Shown here piece by piece: positions 9,757-17,693 of a stretch of DNA of 42,161 nt. Position 1 is the first letter of the stretch, and each line of letters begins with the position of its first letter. A program made the translations under genes and the position numbers. Source of the DNA: Saprospiraceae bacterium UBA7328 (GTDB taxonomy: Bacteria > Bacteroidota > Bacteroidia > Chitinophagales > Saprospiraceae); NCBI GenBank assembly GCA_002471345.1, contig DKPS01000279.1, positions 1 to 42,161 of the forward strand, given 5' to 3'. The notes under the pieces are model-generated. The model worked only from the letters and a program-made list of their open reading frames with translations. It had not been told where the DNA came from and did not search any database.

Positions 9757-10170
9757 ACGATATCATGAAAAACGGCCAATATTAGCATAAGAATTCTGAA
9801 ATTGAAAGTTATACTTGTGATTATATGAAATGTGCAAGAGAGTACATGGAACTTAGCCTTGGCATAAACTATTTAGAGTTGATTTGAAAGATATGAATTT
9901 GATTATATTTTAATAGAATGAAATCATTCTAGTTACCAAACATGATGTATGAGAAATACACAACTTCATTTATGTTCAATTTCTTAGAATTGAAGGCCAA
10001 TTTGTAGGATGATGCTTTGATTTTCAGTAGAATAACTTTAATTCTATTTCAAAATGCCTTGTTTTCTGAGGCGCTTCGTCTGTAAACAAACAAATAATGA
10101 ATGATTACAACATAATCATAACACTTTAGAAATGTGGATCGCGTTATATTTGTGTATATAAAAAAATATT
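9757..10170. other. Gene-free divergent intergenic region, folC / thioredoxin-like gene
   Basis: This stretch of 414 bases lies between two divergent genes. It contains a weak minus-strand -7 box for folC (TAATATTG, complement of 9777-9784), a perfect 8-bp inverted repeat at 9914-9931 (TAGAATGA-AA-TCATTCTA), and a perfect plus-strand TAnnTTTG element near the right end. I see no credible small ORF or structured RNA family. Confidence 0.6.
10145..10152 (+). promoter_or_regulatory. -7 promoter element of the thioredoxin-like gene
   Basis: TATATTTG is a full match to TAnnTTTG and ends 18 bases before the ATG, implying a very short leader. No clear -33 TTTG is visible. Confidence 0.55.
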
Positions 10171-10683
10171 ATGCGTCAAGTTATATTGAGCTTATTACTT
10201 TTACTTTTTTTAATTCCTCTTTCAGCCCAAGATGTAAAATGGTACTCATGGGAGGAAGCTTCTGAATTGAGTAAAACCAGCCCTAAAAAAGTATTTGTGG
10301 ATGTATATACTGACTGGTGTGGTTGGTGTAAGAAAATGGATGCAAGCACATTCAAGGATGCTGAAATTGTGAAATACTTAAATGACAATTTTTATCCAGT
10401 AAAATTTAATGCCGAGCAAAAAGATCAGATTAGTTTCAATGGAACTGATTTTAAATTTATTGCTCAGGGTAGGAGAGGAGTTCATCAATTGGCTTATGCT
10501 CTTTTAGATGGACGAATGGGTTATCCTGCTTTTGTTTTATTAGATGAGAGTTTTGCACGAATCATGATTTCACCAGGATTCAAAAAAGCTCCACAACTTC
10601 AACAGGAATTAACTTTTGCTAAGGAGGAGAAATACAAGAAAATGAGTTGGGAGGCTTATAAAGCTTCTGATAATACTCCATAA
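10171..10683 (+). CDS. Secreted thioredoxin-fold protein (CGWC active site)
   Basis: This 170-residue protein has a signal peptide (residues 1-20, cleavage after LSAQ) and a thioredoxin-like domain of the Thioredoxin_7/DUF255 kind. The redox site is TDWCGWCKKMD with Cys50 and Cys53, followed by the FKDAEIVKYLNDNF segment typical of this group and by the cis-Pro region near GYPAFVLLDE. It probably acts in the periplasm as a disulfide reductase or isomerase, perhaps for Cys-rich exported proteins such as the nearby adhesins; that link is inference. It is convergent with the next gene, 20 bases away. Confidence 0.85.
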   Translation: MRQVILSLLLLLFLIPLSAQDVKWYSWEEASELSKTSPKKVFVDVYTDWCGWCKKMDASTFKDAEIVKYLNDNFYPVKFNAEQKDQISFNGTDFKFIAQGRRGVHQLAYALLDGRMGYPAFVLLDESFARIMISPGFKKAPQLQQELTFAKEEKYKKMSWEAYKASDNTP

Positions 10684-10703
10684 TGAAAAATAAAACATAG
10701 CTC

Positions 10704-11333
10704 TCAATCATTAAAAGCTAGTTCTTCGTGTTCTGTATTATATTCACAAATCGCTTTTACGTTAAAGTTTACCACAGTTATTACGTGTGATTCTAAAGGA
10801 TTTACATGAACCAGCTCTATATCGTGCTTACCCATTGGGAGGCCATTAATGTCAAAGGTTAGTTTGTAGGAATGTCCTAAATCCTCTTCTTTGGTCCATC
10901 TTGGTTTAGCTCGAGTAAGATAAAGACCTCTACTTTTCAAGAAAATATTTGATTTCTTGTTTAATTTAAGTGGGCCTGAAGTTGTCAAATTGAGGTCAAA
11001 AACAACATTTTCTGTTTGATTTAGGATAACCTGTGTGGTCCATCCTTTAACACCATTTAGAGTCTTGTGAGCTAAGAGCGTTTCATTTCCCTCTGGATAA
11101 AATACTTCTGAAATATATTTTTCGCATAAAGGATCACAAATATCTCCTATACCATCTCCGTCAAGGTCTTCTTGGGATAAATTTTTAGTGTATGGACAGT
11201 TATCATCTAAATCTGATATAGAATCAAAATCATAATCTTCCATGTTATGTAAAGCCAATGCAGTTTGAGATTGACCAACAGTTTGCATAATTGCAACTAT
11301 GGCTACAGTTAATATTGTTGTAATTTTTGACAC
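10704..11333 (-). CDS. Small secreted protein with thrombospondin type 3 Ca-binding repeat
   Basis: This 209-residue protein starts at GTG and has a signal peptide (hydrophobic residues ~5-20). It is followed by Asp-rich Ca-binding repeats at residues ~34-69 (DFDSISDLDDNCPYT, DLDGDGIGDICDP), the thrombospondin type 3 / OmpA-linker pattern. The remaining ~140 residues look like one beta-sandwich domain, with no recognised family and no type IX sorting domain. The 5' leader can fold back on the ribosome-binding region (see findings). Its function is unknown; extracellular Ca-dependent binding is the most that can be inferred. Confidence 0.7.
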   Translation of the reverse strand: MSKITTILTVAIVAIMQTVGQSQTALALHNMEDYDFDSISDLDDNCPYTKNLSQEDLDGDGIGDICDPLCEKYISEVFYPEGNETLLAHKTLNGVKGWTTQVILNQTENVVFDLNLTTSGPLKLNKKSNIFLKSRGLYLTRAKPRWTKEEDLGHSYKLTFDINGLPMGKHDIELVHVNPLESHVITVVNFNVKAICEYNTEHEELAFND

Positions 11334-11394
11334 ACCCTCTAATTTAAAATTATCAATTTTATTCTAGGCTAAAGCCTATTCTTAATAAGGGTGT
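11332..11394 (-). promoter_or_regulatory. Inverted repeat that could sequester the RBS/start of the TSP3 gene
   Basis: On the minus-strand transcript ACACCCT (complement of 11388-11394) can pair perfectly with AGGGTGT (complement of 11332-11338), which contains the purine-rich ribosome-binding region and abuts the GTG start. A second small hairpin, AGGC-TTTA-GCCT, sits inside the loop. A regulatory role is inference. Confidence 0.35.
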
Positions 11395-11735
11395 TTGTAA
11401 GGAAGGATTAAGAAGTAACAATGATTTTAAGAGAATTCATCATCTATCTTAATACTTGATATAAATGTAGTTTTAAACAGTCTTACTTACAACAATAATC
11501 TGTCCAATAATGTAATCTACTTTTCAAAACTGAAGAAAAGAATACCACAAACACCTTTTTTAATATGTTTTTAAAAACTGGGAAAGCCATTTCGATAGAT
11601 ATTAATCCTGTAATTAATAAAACAAATATTCATTTCACTGTATATTACATAAAACTTTAATATGTTATATTTTTGTGTATTCTTAATACTAGAAAGCGAC
11701 ATTACTGTCGTTAATAGTGCAAACAAAGAATACCG
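11334..11735. other. Gene-free divergent region, TSP3 protein / exbB
   Basis: These 402 bases hold the leader hairpins of the minus-strand gene at the left end and a perfect -7 element for exbB at the right end. The AT-rich middle shows no ORF, RNA gene or repeat that I can support. Confidence 0.55.
11668..11675 (+). promoter_or_regulatory. -7 promoter element of the exbB-exbD-exbD operon
   Basis: TATTTTTG matches TAnnTTTG fully, 60 bases before the exbB ATG. The -33 region has only a weak TTTAA. Confidence 0.5.
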
Positions 11736-12416
11736 ATGATTTTATTTTCATTTTTTTTCCTTCAAGCAGATGGTGTTGATGAAGAAAAAAGACAAAGTCT
11801 CTTAGACTTGGTTACTCAAGGAGGTCCTTTAGGAATAGCAATTGTTTCTATACTATTGGTATTATCTATAATGGCAGTGTCCATCTTCGTTGAGCGATTT
11901 TTCACCATTAAAAGTGCCAGTAAAATCGATCAAAACTTCATGAATAATATACGCGCCTCTGTTGCCGCAGGAAACATTCAAGGAGCTATTGCATTGTGTC
12001 AAACCAAAAAGACTCCGATTTCTAGAATGGTAGAAAAAGGTCTGATGAGAATAGGAAAACCTCTAAAAGATATTGATGCCGCAATTGAGAATGTTGGGAA
12101 CCTTGAGATATTTCAATTAGAAAATAGGCTTTCCACTTTAGCAAGTATTGCAGGTGCAGCTCCTATGATCGGTTTTTTTGGAACTGTGACTGGGATGATC
12201 TTGGCCTTTTATAAAATGGCAAGTGAACAGAATGTGACTCCAGATGTATTGGCAGGTGGTATTTATCAAGCTTTGATTACCACTGCATTCGGCCTATTAG
12301 TAGGGATTTTTGCATTTATAGGTTACAATCTACTAGTTGCTAGAGTAGGGAAAGTAGTTTATAATATGGAAAAGACAACCGTGGAATTTATGGATTTACT
12401 TCAGGACCCATCATAA
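11736..12416 (+). CDS. exbB: MotA/TolQ/ExbB proton channel family protein
   Basis: This 226-residue inner-membrane protein has the three-helix topology of the family: helix 1 at residues ~28-52 (LGIAIVSILLVL), then a cytoplasmic stretch. Helix 2 is in the SIAGAAPMIGFFGTVTGM segment (~138-165) and helix 3 in LITTAFGLLVGIFAFIGYN (~180-200). The conserved GAAPxxGFxGTVxGM block and the Thr/Ala-rich third helix that line the proton path are intact. With ExbD it forms the motor that energises TonB-dependent outer-membrane receptors or, in the TolQ/R role, envelope integrity. Two exbD genes follow within 13 and 10 bases. Confidence 0.93.
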   Translation: MILFSFFFLQADGVDEEKRQSLLDLVTQGGPLGIAIVSILLVLSIMAVSIFVERFFTIKSASKIDQNFMNNIRASVAAGNIQGAIALCQTKKTPISRMVEKGLMRIGKPLKDIDAAIENVGNLEIFQLENRLSTLASIAGAAPMIGFFGTVTGMILAFYKMASEQNVTPDVLAGGIYQALITTAFGLLVGIFAFIGYNLLVARVGKVVYNMEKTTVEFMDLLQDPS

Positions 12417-12429
12417 ATATCATTTCAAA

Positions 12430-12825
12430 GTGGCAGTAAAAAGTAGAAATAAAGTCAGTGCAGAATTTAGTATGTCGTCACTTACGGATATCATCTTTCT
12501 GTTATTGATCTTTTTTATGTTGACATCATCAATGATTCAAATCAATGTAAAACTTCCTGAGTCCGAATCAAAGACGGTGGCACCTACTGATTATACCGTC
12601 ATGATGACTAAAGATGGTAAAGTAACATACAATGGAAAATCGGCAAGATTGAGAGACATTGAAGGAATAGTAAGGAGAGCTGTGTCAGATGATACTAATA
12701 AAGATAATGCCACTATCGCTATTATTGCAGAAGTGGGAGTACCATGGCAGAAAGTTAATGAAGTAATGTCCATAGCGAGTAAGCTCAAAATGAGAGCTAT
12801 TATTGCTACTCAACCCAAAGGTTAA
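12430..12825 (+). CDS. exbD: ExbD/TolR family biopolymer transport protein, copy 1
   Basis: This 131-residue protein has a short cytoplasmic N-terminus, one transmembrane helix (residues ~20-38) and a periplasmic domain. The essential membrane Asp of the proton motor is present in SSLTDIIFLLLIFFML. The start is GTG, 13 bases after exbB; no ATG fits better. It is a close paralogue of the next gene in the membrane segment but diverges in the periplasmic part, so the two may form a heteromeric stalk. Two consecutive exbD genes are common in Bacteroidota. Confidence 0.92.
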   Translation: MAVKSRNKVSAEFSMSSLTDIIFLLLIFFMLTSSMIQINVKLPESESKTVAPTDYTVMMTKDGKVTYNGKSARLRDIEGIVRRAVSDDTNKDNATIAIIAEVGVPWQKVNEVMSIASKLKMRAIIATQPKG

Positions 12826-12835
12826 ATATTAGACA

Positions 12836-13231
12836 ATGGGATTTAAGAAAAAATCTAAAGTAAGTGCAGAATTTAATATGTCGTCATTGACTGACATTAT
12901 ATTCTTATTGCTCATATTTTTCATGCTTACTTCATCTATGATTGTGCCTAATGCCCTTAACCTTAAACTGCCAGGTAAAAGCAAAAACAATACTGAGCTC
13001 AAAGCACCACCTACTAATATCCAGATAAAAAGAAATGGTACTTACTGGATAAGAGGCCAGAAAGTGTCCTTAACTAAAATCAGAAAGGCAGTTATTAATC
13101 TGGGTAGAAAAGGAAGACCAGTAAGTATGACACTATCTCCTGATCCAAAAGTTCCTAATGAATATGTCGTGGCTATAATGGACATTGCCTGGAAGTATAA
13201 GGTAGAGACCATAATTGCGGACATCAAATAG
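12836..13231 (+). CDS. exbD: ExbD/TolR family biopolymer transport protein, copy 2
   Basis: This is a second 131-residue ExbD, starting 10 bases after the first with ATG. Its membrane segment is nearly the same (SAEFNMSSLTDIIFLLLI, with the motor Asp). The periplasmic half differs and carries a KLPGKSKNN linker. The operon appears to end here: no TonB gene follows, and the next gene is unrelated, so the TonB partner must be encoded elsewhere or the complex works in a Tol-like role. Confidence 0.92.
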   Translation: MGFKKKSKVSAEFNMSSLTDIIFLLLIFFMLTSSMIVPNALNLKLPGKSKNNTELKAPPTNIQIKRNGTYWIRGQKVSLTKIRKAVINLGRKGRPVSMTLSPDPKVPNEYVVAIMDIAWKYKVETIIADIK

Positions 13232-13300
13232 AAATGAACTTCACTCCTTTAATCAGATGATAGGGACTTATGTCTCGATCTTTGTATCTTGAATTTCTCT

Positions 13301-13936
13301 ATGCAGATTTATCCACTTTTTCCCTTAGAACTTGTAGTTTACCCAAAAGAAGAGCTGAACTTACACATCTTTGAACCCAGATATCGCCAACTAATTAATG
13401 ACTGTGAGGAACACAAAGTTCTTTTCGGAATTCCAACTTTTCGTAAAGGGTTTGCTTTGGATTTTGGTTCATTGGTCAAAATAGTAAACATAGAGAAGCA
13501 ATATCCTGATGGAAGGATGGATGTAAGGACCGAAGGGGTGCAATCATTCAGAGTGATTAAGTTTTTAGAAATTCATCCATCAAAATTATATCCAGGAGGC
13601 GAGGTTCAATTGATTGATTTAGAATTGAATCGAGATGAAATGAAATGTTTTGATATTAAAAAGAAACTAATGGAGTTGTATTCTTTTATGAGTATTACTT
13701 CTGTACCAGCAGCTTTGGATAGCGATTTATTTTACACCACTCAGGTAGCTCATAAAGTTGGGTTCAACTTTGATCAAGAATACCATTTTCTTCAGATACC
13801 CACTGAGATAGAACGACAGGAATATATGCTCAATCATCTCGAAAACTTGATTCCAATTGCCCGCAATATGGAAGAAATGAGAAAAAAGATTCAACTAAAC
13901 GGACACTTCAAAGATATTTTACCTCCAAAAGTTTGA
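13301..13936 (+). CDS. LON substrate-binding domain protein
   Basis: This stand-alone protein of ~211 residues resembles the N-terminal substrate-recognition domain of Lon protease (PUA-like fold). It opens with MQIYPLFPLELVVYPKEELNLHIFEPRYRQLI, given here in pieces: PLFPLELVVYP, then LHIFEPRYRQLI, the standard signature. No AAA or protease domain follows. The ATG at 13301 is preferred over an in-frame TTG at 13289, because the family begins right before PLFPL and a candidate promoter (GATCTTTG, 13277-13284) overlaps the longer version. The role of stand-alone LON-domain proteins is poorly known. Confidence 0.82.
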   Translation: MQIYPLFPLELVVYPKEELNLHIFEPRYRQLINDCEEHKVLFGIPTFRKGFALDFGSLVKIVNIEKQYPDGRMDVRTEGVQSFRVIKFLEIHPSKLYPGGEVQLIDLELNRDEMKCFDIKKKLMELYSFMSITSVPAALDSDLFYTTQVAHKVGFNFDQEYHFLQIPTEIERQEYMLNHLENLIPIARNMEEMRKKIQLNGHFKDILPPKV

Positions 13937-13988
13937 ATAGAGCTGCGAATTGAGTTTTTTGCGGAATCTTAATTATAAACGTAAGGCT

Positions 13989-15689
13989 ATGCTCAGGATT
14001 CTGTTTTTAATTTCTCTTTTTTGGATTGGTTGTAAAAGTGAACCAGTAGTGAAGGAGATCATTTCTGAGGAAGGGAAAACAGTTATGGCTCAGAATGCAG
14101 GTTTAGCTTCTGCACATCCTGTTGCCACAAAAATAGGTGTGGATGTCTTAAAGATAGGTGGTAATGCAATTGATGCTGCTATTGCTACTCAATTTGCTTT
14201 GGCAGTTTGCTATCCAGTAGCAGGAAATATAGGAGGTGGAGGATTCATGGTTATCAGAATGAACGATGGAGAAGTCGCCACATTAGATTATCGAGAAAAA
14301 GCGCCCGGATCAGCTCATAGAGATATGTATTTAGATGCAGAAGGGAATGTTATAGATCGATTGAGTATCGATGGCCATCTTGCCGCAGGAGTACCTGGTA
14401 CTGTGGATGGTATGGTAAAAGCTTTTGAAAAATATAGCAAGCTGAAAGATTGGAAAGCATTGATACAGCCATCAATAGATGCAGCTAGAAATGGATTTAA
14501 TATTTCTGAAAAACAGGCTAATGGCTTTAATCGTACAATGGAAAAGTGGTTGGATCTTAATACCAGAACTAATGCTTTTACTATGAAAAGTGAATGGAAA
14601 GCAGGAGACCTTCTGAAGCAACCAGAATTAGCAAATACTCTTGAAGCTATTCGAGATCAAGGTGAAGATGGCTTCTATCGGGGATGGGTTGCTGATAGTT
14701 TAGTGGCAGAGATGAACAGGTCAAATGGTATTATTTCAAAAGAAGATTTGAGCAGTTATGAATCAGTTTGGAGAGAACCAATAGAAGGAACATATCGTGG
14801 TCATAGTATTATTTCTATGCCTCCTCCCTCCTCTGGTGGAATAGCCTTAGTTCAGTTATTAAATATTTTAGAAAATTATGATTTGCCATCAATGGGATTT
14901 CATTCTCCAGAAGCTATCCACCTTGTGGTTGAAGCAGAAAGACGGATATATGCGGATAGATCAACCCATCTTGGGGACAGTGATTATTACAATGTTCCCC
15001 GAGAAGCACTTTTACAAAAAGAATATGCTAAAAAGAGAATGAAAAATTTTAATTCTCAAAAGGCAACATTGAGTTCTGATATAAAAGAAGGAAATGTGAG
15101 TAAAGAGAGTGAGCAGACTACACATTATTCCGTTATTGATGAGCAAGGAAATGCAGCATCTATCACCACCACGTTAAATACCGGATATGGATCTAAGGTA
15201 GTAGTAGGAGGTGCAGGTTTTTTCCTAAACAATGAAATGGATGACTTCAGCTCTAAGCCCGGTTTTCCAAATGTTTATGGTCTTATTGGCAATGAGGGTA
15301 ATAGCATTAAAGCTGGTAAAAGGATGTTAAGTTCTATGACACCTGCTATAGTCACTGAAGGAGGTAAAGTGAAAATCATTGTTGGGACACCAGGAGGATC
15401 CACCATCATTACTTCAGTATTACAAACTATTATGAATATTGTGGATTTTGATATGACAGCTACAGAGGCTACTGCTGCCTGTAGATTTCATCATCAATGG
15501 ACTCCTGATATGGTTTTTGAAGAATCAGAATGTTTGGGAGAAGAACTTTCAAAAATCCTAACCGAAATGGGACACAAGGTCCAGTCAAGAGGGAAAATAG
15601 GAAGAGTAGAAACTATTTTGGTAAATGCGGATGGAAGTAAAGAGATAGCCGCTGATCCAAGAGGGGATGATTGGAGTGAAGGGTACTAA
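13989..15689 (+). CDS. ggt: Gamma-glutamyltransferase (lipoprotein form)
   Basis: This Ntn-hydrolase cleaves the gamma-glutamyl bond of glutathione and related peptides in the periplasm. The ATG at 13989 is chosen over a TTG at 13950 because it places a clean lipoprotein signal (hydrophobic stretch, then WIGC with Cys15) at the N-terminus. Family landmarks are ASAHPVATKIG, GNAIDAAIATQFAL, GGGGFMVIR and REKAPGSAHRDMY, then the autoprocessing site TTHYSVID whose first Thr (about residue 377) becomes the catalytic nucleophile. PPPSSGGIA and NNEMDDFS support substrate binding. The length of 566 residues is normal. It lies 13 to 52 bases after the LON-domain gene and may be co-transcribed. Confidence 0.93.
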   Translation: MLRILFLISLFWIGCKSEPVVKEIISEEGKTVMAQNAGLASAHPVATKIGVDVLKIGGNAIDAAIATQFALAVCYPVAGNIGGGGFMVIRMNDGEVATLDYREKAPGSAHRDMYLDAEGNVIDRLSIDGHLAAGVPGTVDGMVKAFEKYSKLKDWKALIQPSIDAARNGFNISEKQANGFNRTMEKWLDLNTRTNAFTMKSEWKAGDLLKQPELANTLEAIRDQGEDGFYRGWVADSLVAEMNRSNGIISKEDLSSYESVWREPIEGTYRGHSIISMPPPSSGGIALVQLLNILENYDLPSMGFHSPEAIHLVVEAERRIYADRSTHLGDSDYYNVPREALLQKEYAKKRMKNFNSQKATLSSDIKEGNVSKESEQTTHYSVIDEQGNAASITTTLNTGYGSKVVVGGAGFFLNNEMDDFSSKPGFPNVYGLIGNEGNSIKAGKRMLSSMTPAIVTEGGKVKIIVGTPGGSTIITSVLQTIMNIVDFDMTATEATAACRFHHQWTPDMVFEESECLGEELSKILTEMGHKVQSRGKIGRVETILVNADGSKEIAADPRGDDWSEGY

Positions 15690-15710
15690 ATATTAAGAGA
15701 GTATTCCTTG

Positions 15711-15908
15711 TTATAAATCTTTGATAGGTAATAATTCTACATTCATTTTTCTAGATGTAGATTTTAAATATGTAACCAGTTTTGACTTTTCCTTTAAGGA
15801 TAGGGGACAACTTGGTTTTTTCATTTCTTCAAGAATGTCGTTGCGCTCAAATGAAAGTGTAGAATACGCTTTTGGACTTGGATGTGAGAATAGTTCGTTT
15901 TTCATCAT
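15711..15908 (-). CDS. Small hypothetical protein (65 aa)
   Basis: I do not recognise this protein. It is a 65-residue basic product with a C-terminal LKEKSKLVTYLKST helix-like segment and no membrane or signal sequence. Codon choice looks like that of neighbouring genes. A near-consensus -7 box on the minus strand (TATATTTA, within the complement of 15967-15976) lies about 60 bases upstream. A plus-strand frame of nearly the same length covers the same bases, but it has no better start or composition. It is kept as a plausible but unproven gene. Confidence 0.42.
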   Translation of the reverse strand: MMKNELFSHPSPKAYSTLSFERNDILEEMKKPSCPLSLKEKSKLVTYLKSTSRKMNVELLPIKDL

Positions 15909-15992
15909 TAATCTTTACTAAAATTCTCTTCTTGTTCTTTCTCTACTGGATTAAAGTTAATCTTTTGTAAATATATTAAAAATATTTATATG

Positions 15993-16000
15993 TATTTTCG
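15993..16000 (+). promoter_or_regulatory. Possible promoter of the lipoprotein gene
   Basis: TATTTTCG matches TAnnTTTG at 7 of 8 positions, 18 bases before the ATG, with a TTTTG 25 bases further upstream (15963-15967). Confidence 0.35.
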
Positions 16001-16018
16001 TATCATAATCTTATAGTT

Positions 16019-16744
16019 ATGAATAGATTATTGATCTTCTTTCTAATAATTTTCTCACTTTGTTCTTGTTCAAAGGAAAGCGGTGTTGATACTTCACTAG
16101 ATTCAGGATATAACTTTTTTCCTATCCACGATATAGGTACAACTTACATTTATGAGGTGGATAGAATTTTCTACAATAATCAAGGAAAAGAAACCGAACA
16201 CCTTGTAACCTATGAACGAAATGTTGTAATTGAGTCAACTAAGGGCGGAGACAATTTAGGGTCTTATCGGGAAGAAATTTGGGAAAGCAATACTGGTCAG
16301 GAACCTTGGTTGTATAAAGAGAATATGGTTTCAGAAACTAATGAGTTGCAGGCTATATGTTCAAAATCAGGAAATAGAATTATCAAATTGGCATTTCCTG
16401 TTTCTGAAGGTAAATCTTGGGACGGCTTGGCTTTAATGAATGATGTAACAGGGCAAATTATAAATGGAGAATCAATTGATTTCTATAAAGATTGGGACTT
16501 TAAGATATTGGGGTATGAAAATTTTGAGTCCTATAATGATGTTTTGACTGTTCAGCAAGCTAATCATGAAAATGCTATAGAAAGAAGATATTCTATAGAG
16601 AAATATGCAATGGACATAGGCTTGGTTTATAAAGAGCAGCAAATTTTGGACACACAATGTCTTTTAGAATGTAATGATCAGAATTGGGAGGAGAAGGCAC
16701 ACCATGGGGTTATTTTGAAGAAGAGATTAATCAGTATAAATTAG
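16019..16744 (+). CDS. Lipoprotein of unknown function
   Basis: The 241-residue product has a lipoprotein signal (hydrophobic residues 4-15, lipobox CSC with Cys17 or so) and so should be anchored in the envelope. The mature part starts with FFPIHDIGTTYIYEVDRIFY, here quoted as HDIGTTYIYEVD, a pattern shared by other Bacteroidota lipoproteins that open with a 'PL-x-G-x-YW/Y-Y-V-D' strand. No catalytic motif is visible. The stop codon is only six bases before the rimM start, so the two may be transcribed together. Confidence 0.78.
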   Translation: MNRLLIFFLIIFSLCSCSKESGVDTSLDSGYNFFPIHDIGTTYIYEVDRIFYNNQGKETEHLVTYERNVVIESTKGGDNLGSYREEIWESNTGQEPWLYKENMVSETNELQAICSKSGNRIIKLAFPVSEGKSWDGLALMNDVTGQIINGESIDFYKDWDFKILGYENFESYNDVLTVQQANHENAIERRYSIEKYAMDIGLVYKEQQILDTQCLLECNDQNWEEKAHHGVILKKRLISIN

Positions 16745-16750
16745 TCACCA

Positions 16751-17284
16751 TTGAAGAAATTTTTACATGAAGAGGAATATGTTGAGGTAGGTTTTATAAG
16801 AAAGCCCTACGGATACAAGGGTGATGTAAAAGTAAGCTCAGAACCTGAATTTGAGGAAGATGTTAAAGAATCAACTTTCCTCTTTATAGAACAAAAGGGG
16901 CTCAGAGTTCCATTTAAAATTGTGGAATGGACGGACGTTCCTGAGTTGATAATGCGATTTGATTATATTAATTCTTCAGAGGAAGTAACTTCTCTAATTG
17001 GGCAAAAAGTTTTTTTACTTAAAAAAGATATTAAGTACGCCGAGGATTATCTCCATGATGATGAAGAAAAAGAATATTTAGTAGGATTTATTCTCGAAGA
17101 TGTCACAAATGGTGAATCTTTTGAGATTATAAGACTTGAAGATTTTCCACAACAACTAATGGCAGTGATTATACGAGATGGTAAAGAATTATATATCCCA
17201 TTAAATGATCAATTTATCACAGAAGTCAAGAAAGAAGAGAAGATTATTACTATGGAACTTCCAGATGGTCTTTTGAACTTGTAA
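16751..17284 (+). CDS. rimM: Ribosome maturation factor RimM
   Basis: This 177-residue protein assists assembly of the 30S subunit head, binding S19. The N-terminal domain carries the diagnostic VGFIRKPYGYKGDVKV, and the C-terminal PRC-barrel half has LVGFILEDVTNGE and ELYIPLNDQFI. The start is TTG: the first in-frame ATG is far inside the domain, and the TTG gives the usual 10-residue lead before the motif. It is not accompanied by rpsP, trmD or rplS, its common neighbours, but follows a lipoprotein gene and precedes ridA. Confidence 0.9.
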   Translation: MKKFLHEEEYVEVGFIRKPYGYKGDVKVSSEPEFEEDVKESTFLFIEQKGLRVPFKIVEWTDVPELIMRFDYINSSEEVTSLIGQKVFLLKKDIKYAEDYLHDDEEKEYLVGFILEDVTNGESFEIIRLEDFPQQLMAVIIRDGKELYIPLNDQFITEVKKEEKIITMELPDGLLNL

Positions 17285-17321
17285 GTTTGAATGGACAATT
17301 TATGTTCATCAACCTATAAGT

Positions 17322-17693
17322 ATGAAAATAATCGAGACAGACAAAATTCCCAAACCTGCAGGACATTATTCCCCAATTATTGAGCATAAAGGTACTTTGT
17401 ACATATCAGGTCAGTTACCTTTTATATTGGGAACGAGAGAAATGCCAAAGGGAATAAGAGCGCAGACTGAAGTTGTATTGAATAATATAGAAACTTTAGT
17501 CACTGAAGCCGGAAGTAGTAAAAATCAGATCATTCAGATGCGTCTTTATATTCCAAATGTGGAGCTATGGGATGATGTTAATGCTGTGTACTCAGAGTTT
17601 TTTGGTGATCATAGGCCCGTACGGTGTGTTGTTCCTACAAGAGATCTTCACTATGGTGCATTGATAGAAATAGAAGCAACTGCATTTATATGA
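17322..17693 (+). CDS. ridA: RidA-family enamine/imine deaminase
   Basis: This 123-residue member of the YjgF/YER057c/UK114 family hydrolyses reactive enamine/imine intermediates such as 2-aminoacrylate and 2-aminocrotonate released by PLP-dependent dehydratases. Landmarks are YSPIIEHKGTLYISGQLPF near the start (quoted as LYISGQLPF) and the C-terminal RPVRCVVPTRDL...ALIEIEATA block, which carries the Arg that binds the substrate carboxylate and the conserved Glu. Its stop overlaps the start codon of the dehydratase gene (ATGA at 17690-17693), implying translational coupling and fitting a shared pathway. Confidence 0.93.
   Translation: MKIIETDKIPKPAGHYSPIIEHKGTLYISGQLPFILGTREMPKGIRAQTEVVLNNIETLVTEAGSSKNQIIQMRLYIPNVELWDDVNAVYSEFFGDHRPVRCVVPTRDLHYGALIEIEATAFI

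Noticed and set aside
15721..15921. Plus-strand frame of 66 codons
   Set aside because: It overlaps the minus-strand 65-codon candidate; it has weaker start context and no supporting promoter, although neither frame is proven.
17624..17689. Upstream extension of the dehydratase frame
   Set aside because: It lies entirely within the ridA coding region and its residues do not fit the family; the ATG at 17690 does.
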